Source: CAZYWA01 sp964650975 [NCBI: uncultured bacterium] (lineage in GTDB: Bacteria > JADJOY01). From it: a stretch of 5,598 bases of DNA. How positions within the stretch are numbered: position 1 is the stretch's first letter; every line of letters starts with the position of its first letter. Location: assembly GCA_964650975.1 (NCBI GenBank), contig CAZYWA010000524.1, positions 1 through 5,598 of the forward strand, in the 5' to 3' direction. A program made the position numbers and the translations under genes. This document shows positions 4,745 through 5,598 of this stretch, piece after piece. Below the pieces are notes generated by a model. That model saw only the letters and a list, made by a program, of their open reading frames with translations. It had not been told where the DNA came from and searched no databases.

Positions 4745-5598
4745 GGTAAGTACGCGAATCCCTTTCGGGACTCGCCTTTAGCCAGCGCTCGGTAGTGGCT
4801 TGGTAGTCAGTGCCGCCAATCCGTAGCTTCTCAACCTCGCGGCAGGACGCCTCCCACGAGGGACGGAGGTAGAGCTGACCTGAATTGCGCCCACGACCGC
4901 GATGCAAAACGCGGTCGATAAGGTCGAAGCTCGCGCCGTCGTCGACCGCCAGCGTAAGGAATGAAGCGCGGAGCCCGTGAGGGCTTCGCTTCCCTCCCAT
5001 CGTCCCGGCACGAACCCGAAGGCCGAGCCGGTCCAGGTCATTCTGGAACCTGACTCGAAACGTCTTGTCGTTCCACTGCGGCCCTGGAGGTCCCGGCACG
5101 ATCAGGTCATCCGGTCCCGGTGCGCGGCCGAAAACCGACTCCCATCCGGACACGAGCCAGCAATCAAGGACGGCGCCGAGCGCCGGATGTACCGGGATCA
5201 GCCGGGTGTCTTTCGTCTTCGTCCGCCGATCATTGGACCAGGCCACCATCAGGCGCCCGAGTGGCCGGTAACTCGCGTCGTAGTGCCGTCGTCGTAATGC
5301 GGCAGCTTCACCAATCCGGAGCCCGGCCAGCGCCAGGAGCGCGTTGACGACGCGCCTGGGCTCGGGGATTCGCTCGTCGAAGATCAGCGCTTCGATTTCT
5401 TCGTGCGTGAATATGGATTCGACGCGCCACTCCGGGTCGCGATCCTCGACAGGTGGGAGAACCTCTCGTGCGCGAGTCCACGGGTTCGCGGTGGCGATCT
5501 TCCGGTCGATCAGGTCGACCCAAAGCCGCGACACCGTGCCATGCGCGTTCCGAATCGTCCTCGGTGCTAGGCCCGACGCGATCAGGTGCTCGACCACG
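4701..5598 (-). CDS. tyrosine recombinase / integrase of an integrative element (5' end cut by window)
   Basis: The visible 298 codons hold the end of the SAM-like core-binding domain (about residues 1-40 of the visible part) and the full catalytic domain. Numbering from the GTG at 5597, the catalytic residues are R94 (AGLRIGEAAAL), K128 (TKTKDTR beta hairpin), H207 and R210 (SPHGLR), H232 (VLHRG) and the nucleophile Y243 (QLYLRP). This is the complete R-K-H-R-H-Y set, so the enzyme is probably active. It cuts and rejoins DNA between the host tRNA and the element's own attachment site. The true start lies beyond base 5598, because most of the N-terminal arm- and core-binding region is missing here; the GTG is not the real start. 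The last 14 codons (ending GVEPPTLRI) are antisense to the tRNA-Met gene, and the stop codon lies in the anticodon loop. GC content is lower than in the genes to the left, consistent with acquisition. Confidence 0.93.
   Translation of the reverse strand, partial: VVEHLIASGLAPRTIRNAHGTVSRLWVDLIDRKIATANPWTRAREVLPPVEDRDPEWRVESIFTHEEIEALIFDERIPEPRRVVNALLALAGLRIGEAAALRRRHYDASYRPLGRLMVAWSNDRRTKTKDTRLIPVHPALGAVLDCWLVSGWESVFGRAPGPDDLIVPGPPGPQWNDKTFRVRFQNDLDRLGLRVRAGTMGGKRSPHGLRASFLTLAVDDGASFDLIDRVLHRGRGRNSGQLYLRPSWEASCREVEKLRIGGTDYQATTERWLKASPERDSRTYLVAAEGVEPPTLRI
4745..5598. mobile_element. left end of a tRNA-integrated element (island or prophage), continuing beyond the window
   Basis: A tyrosine recombinase lies directly against an intact tRNA 3' end and reads into it, marking a junction between host chromosome (left) and integrated element (right). 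Hand counts of sample lines give about 62-63% GC here against 65-75% in the genes to the left. Only the integrase is visible, so the type of element (prophage, integrative conjugative element, genomic island) and its cargo cannot be told. Confidence 0.75.
4754..4775. terminator. imperfect hairpin just downstream of the tRNA
   Basis: GCGAATCCC (4754-4762) pairs with GGGACTCGC (4767-4775) except for one A-C mismatch, leaving a TTTC loop. It begins 9 nt after the tRNA CCA and is followed only by CTTTA, a weak T-tract. It could help terminate or process the tRNA transcript on the element side. The same bases also code for integrase residues near the C-terminus, so chance is possible. Confidence 0.3.

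Noticed and set aside
4977-5347. Small plus-strand open frames within the integrase region
   Set aside because: They are antisense to a clearly conserved recombinase domain and have no motifs of their own.

Overview
The window is high-GC bacterial DNA (hand counts of sample 60-base lines give about 65-75% GC in the left four fifths and about 62-63% in the right end). It is mostly ordinary chromosomal genes, followed by a tRNA gene into which a mobile element has integrated. The secreted repeat protein with a Sec-type signal peptide, the VanZ-like membrane protein and the single-domain response regulator would fit a high-GC Gram-negative or deep-branching lineage. I cannot assign a phylum from the sequence alone.

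Layout from left to right. (1) At 1-47 there may be the last codons of an upstream gene that overlaps the next start by ATGA. (2) A 126-aa stand-alone receiver domain lies at 44-424 (+). (3) A convergent intergenic gap at 425-603 holds a perfect 10-bp hairpin with A6/T6 inner arms and a second small GC hairpin. (4) A VanZ-like multi-pass membrane protein lies at 604-1569 (-) and carries an extra C-terminal beta-rich domain. (5) A divergent 311-bp intergenic region at 1570-1880 has candidate promoters on both strands that share one TATA core. (6) A cytoplasmic HD-domain protein lies at 1881-2873 (+). It looks like the HD/C-terminal half of a bacterial CCA-adding enzyme without its nucleotidyltransferase head. 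(7) A 597-aa exported protein at 2861-4654 (+) overlaps the HD gene by 13 nt. It has a TolB/CsgG-like N-terminal part, an Ala/Pro/Thr linker and FG-GAP/VCBS-like motifs. (8) A tRNA with anticodon CAT (probably elongator tRNA-Met) lies at 4668-4744 (+). It starts 13 nt after the preceding stop codon, and a good candidate promoter sits inside the end of that coding region. (9) A tyrosine recombinase at 4701-5598 (-) is cut by the window edge. Its last 14 codons are read from the antisense strand of the tRNA.

The strongest biological signal is at the right end. The integrase points into the 3' half of the tRNA-Met gene, and its C-terminus and stop codon come from the tRNA sequence. This is the usual arrangement at one end of an integrative element or prophage, with cargo to the right of this window. 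The HD gene and the exported protein probably form a translationally coupled pair. The receiver protein and the VanZ-like gene converge and are likely independent units. No CRISPR array, rRNA, insertion sequence or complete defence system is visible. If an undescribed system is present, it most likely lies in the element beyond base 5598, or it involves the headless CCA-type HD protein and its exported partner.
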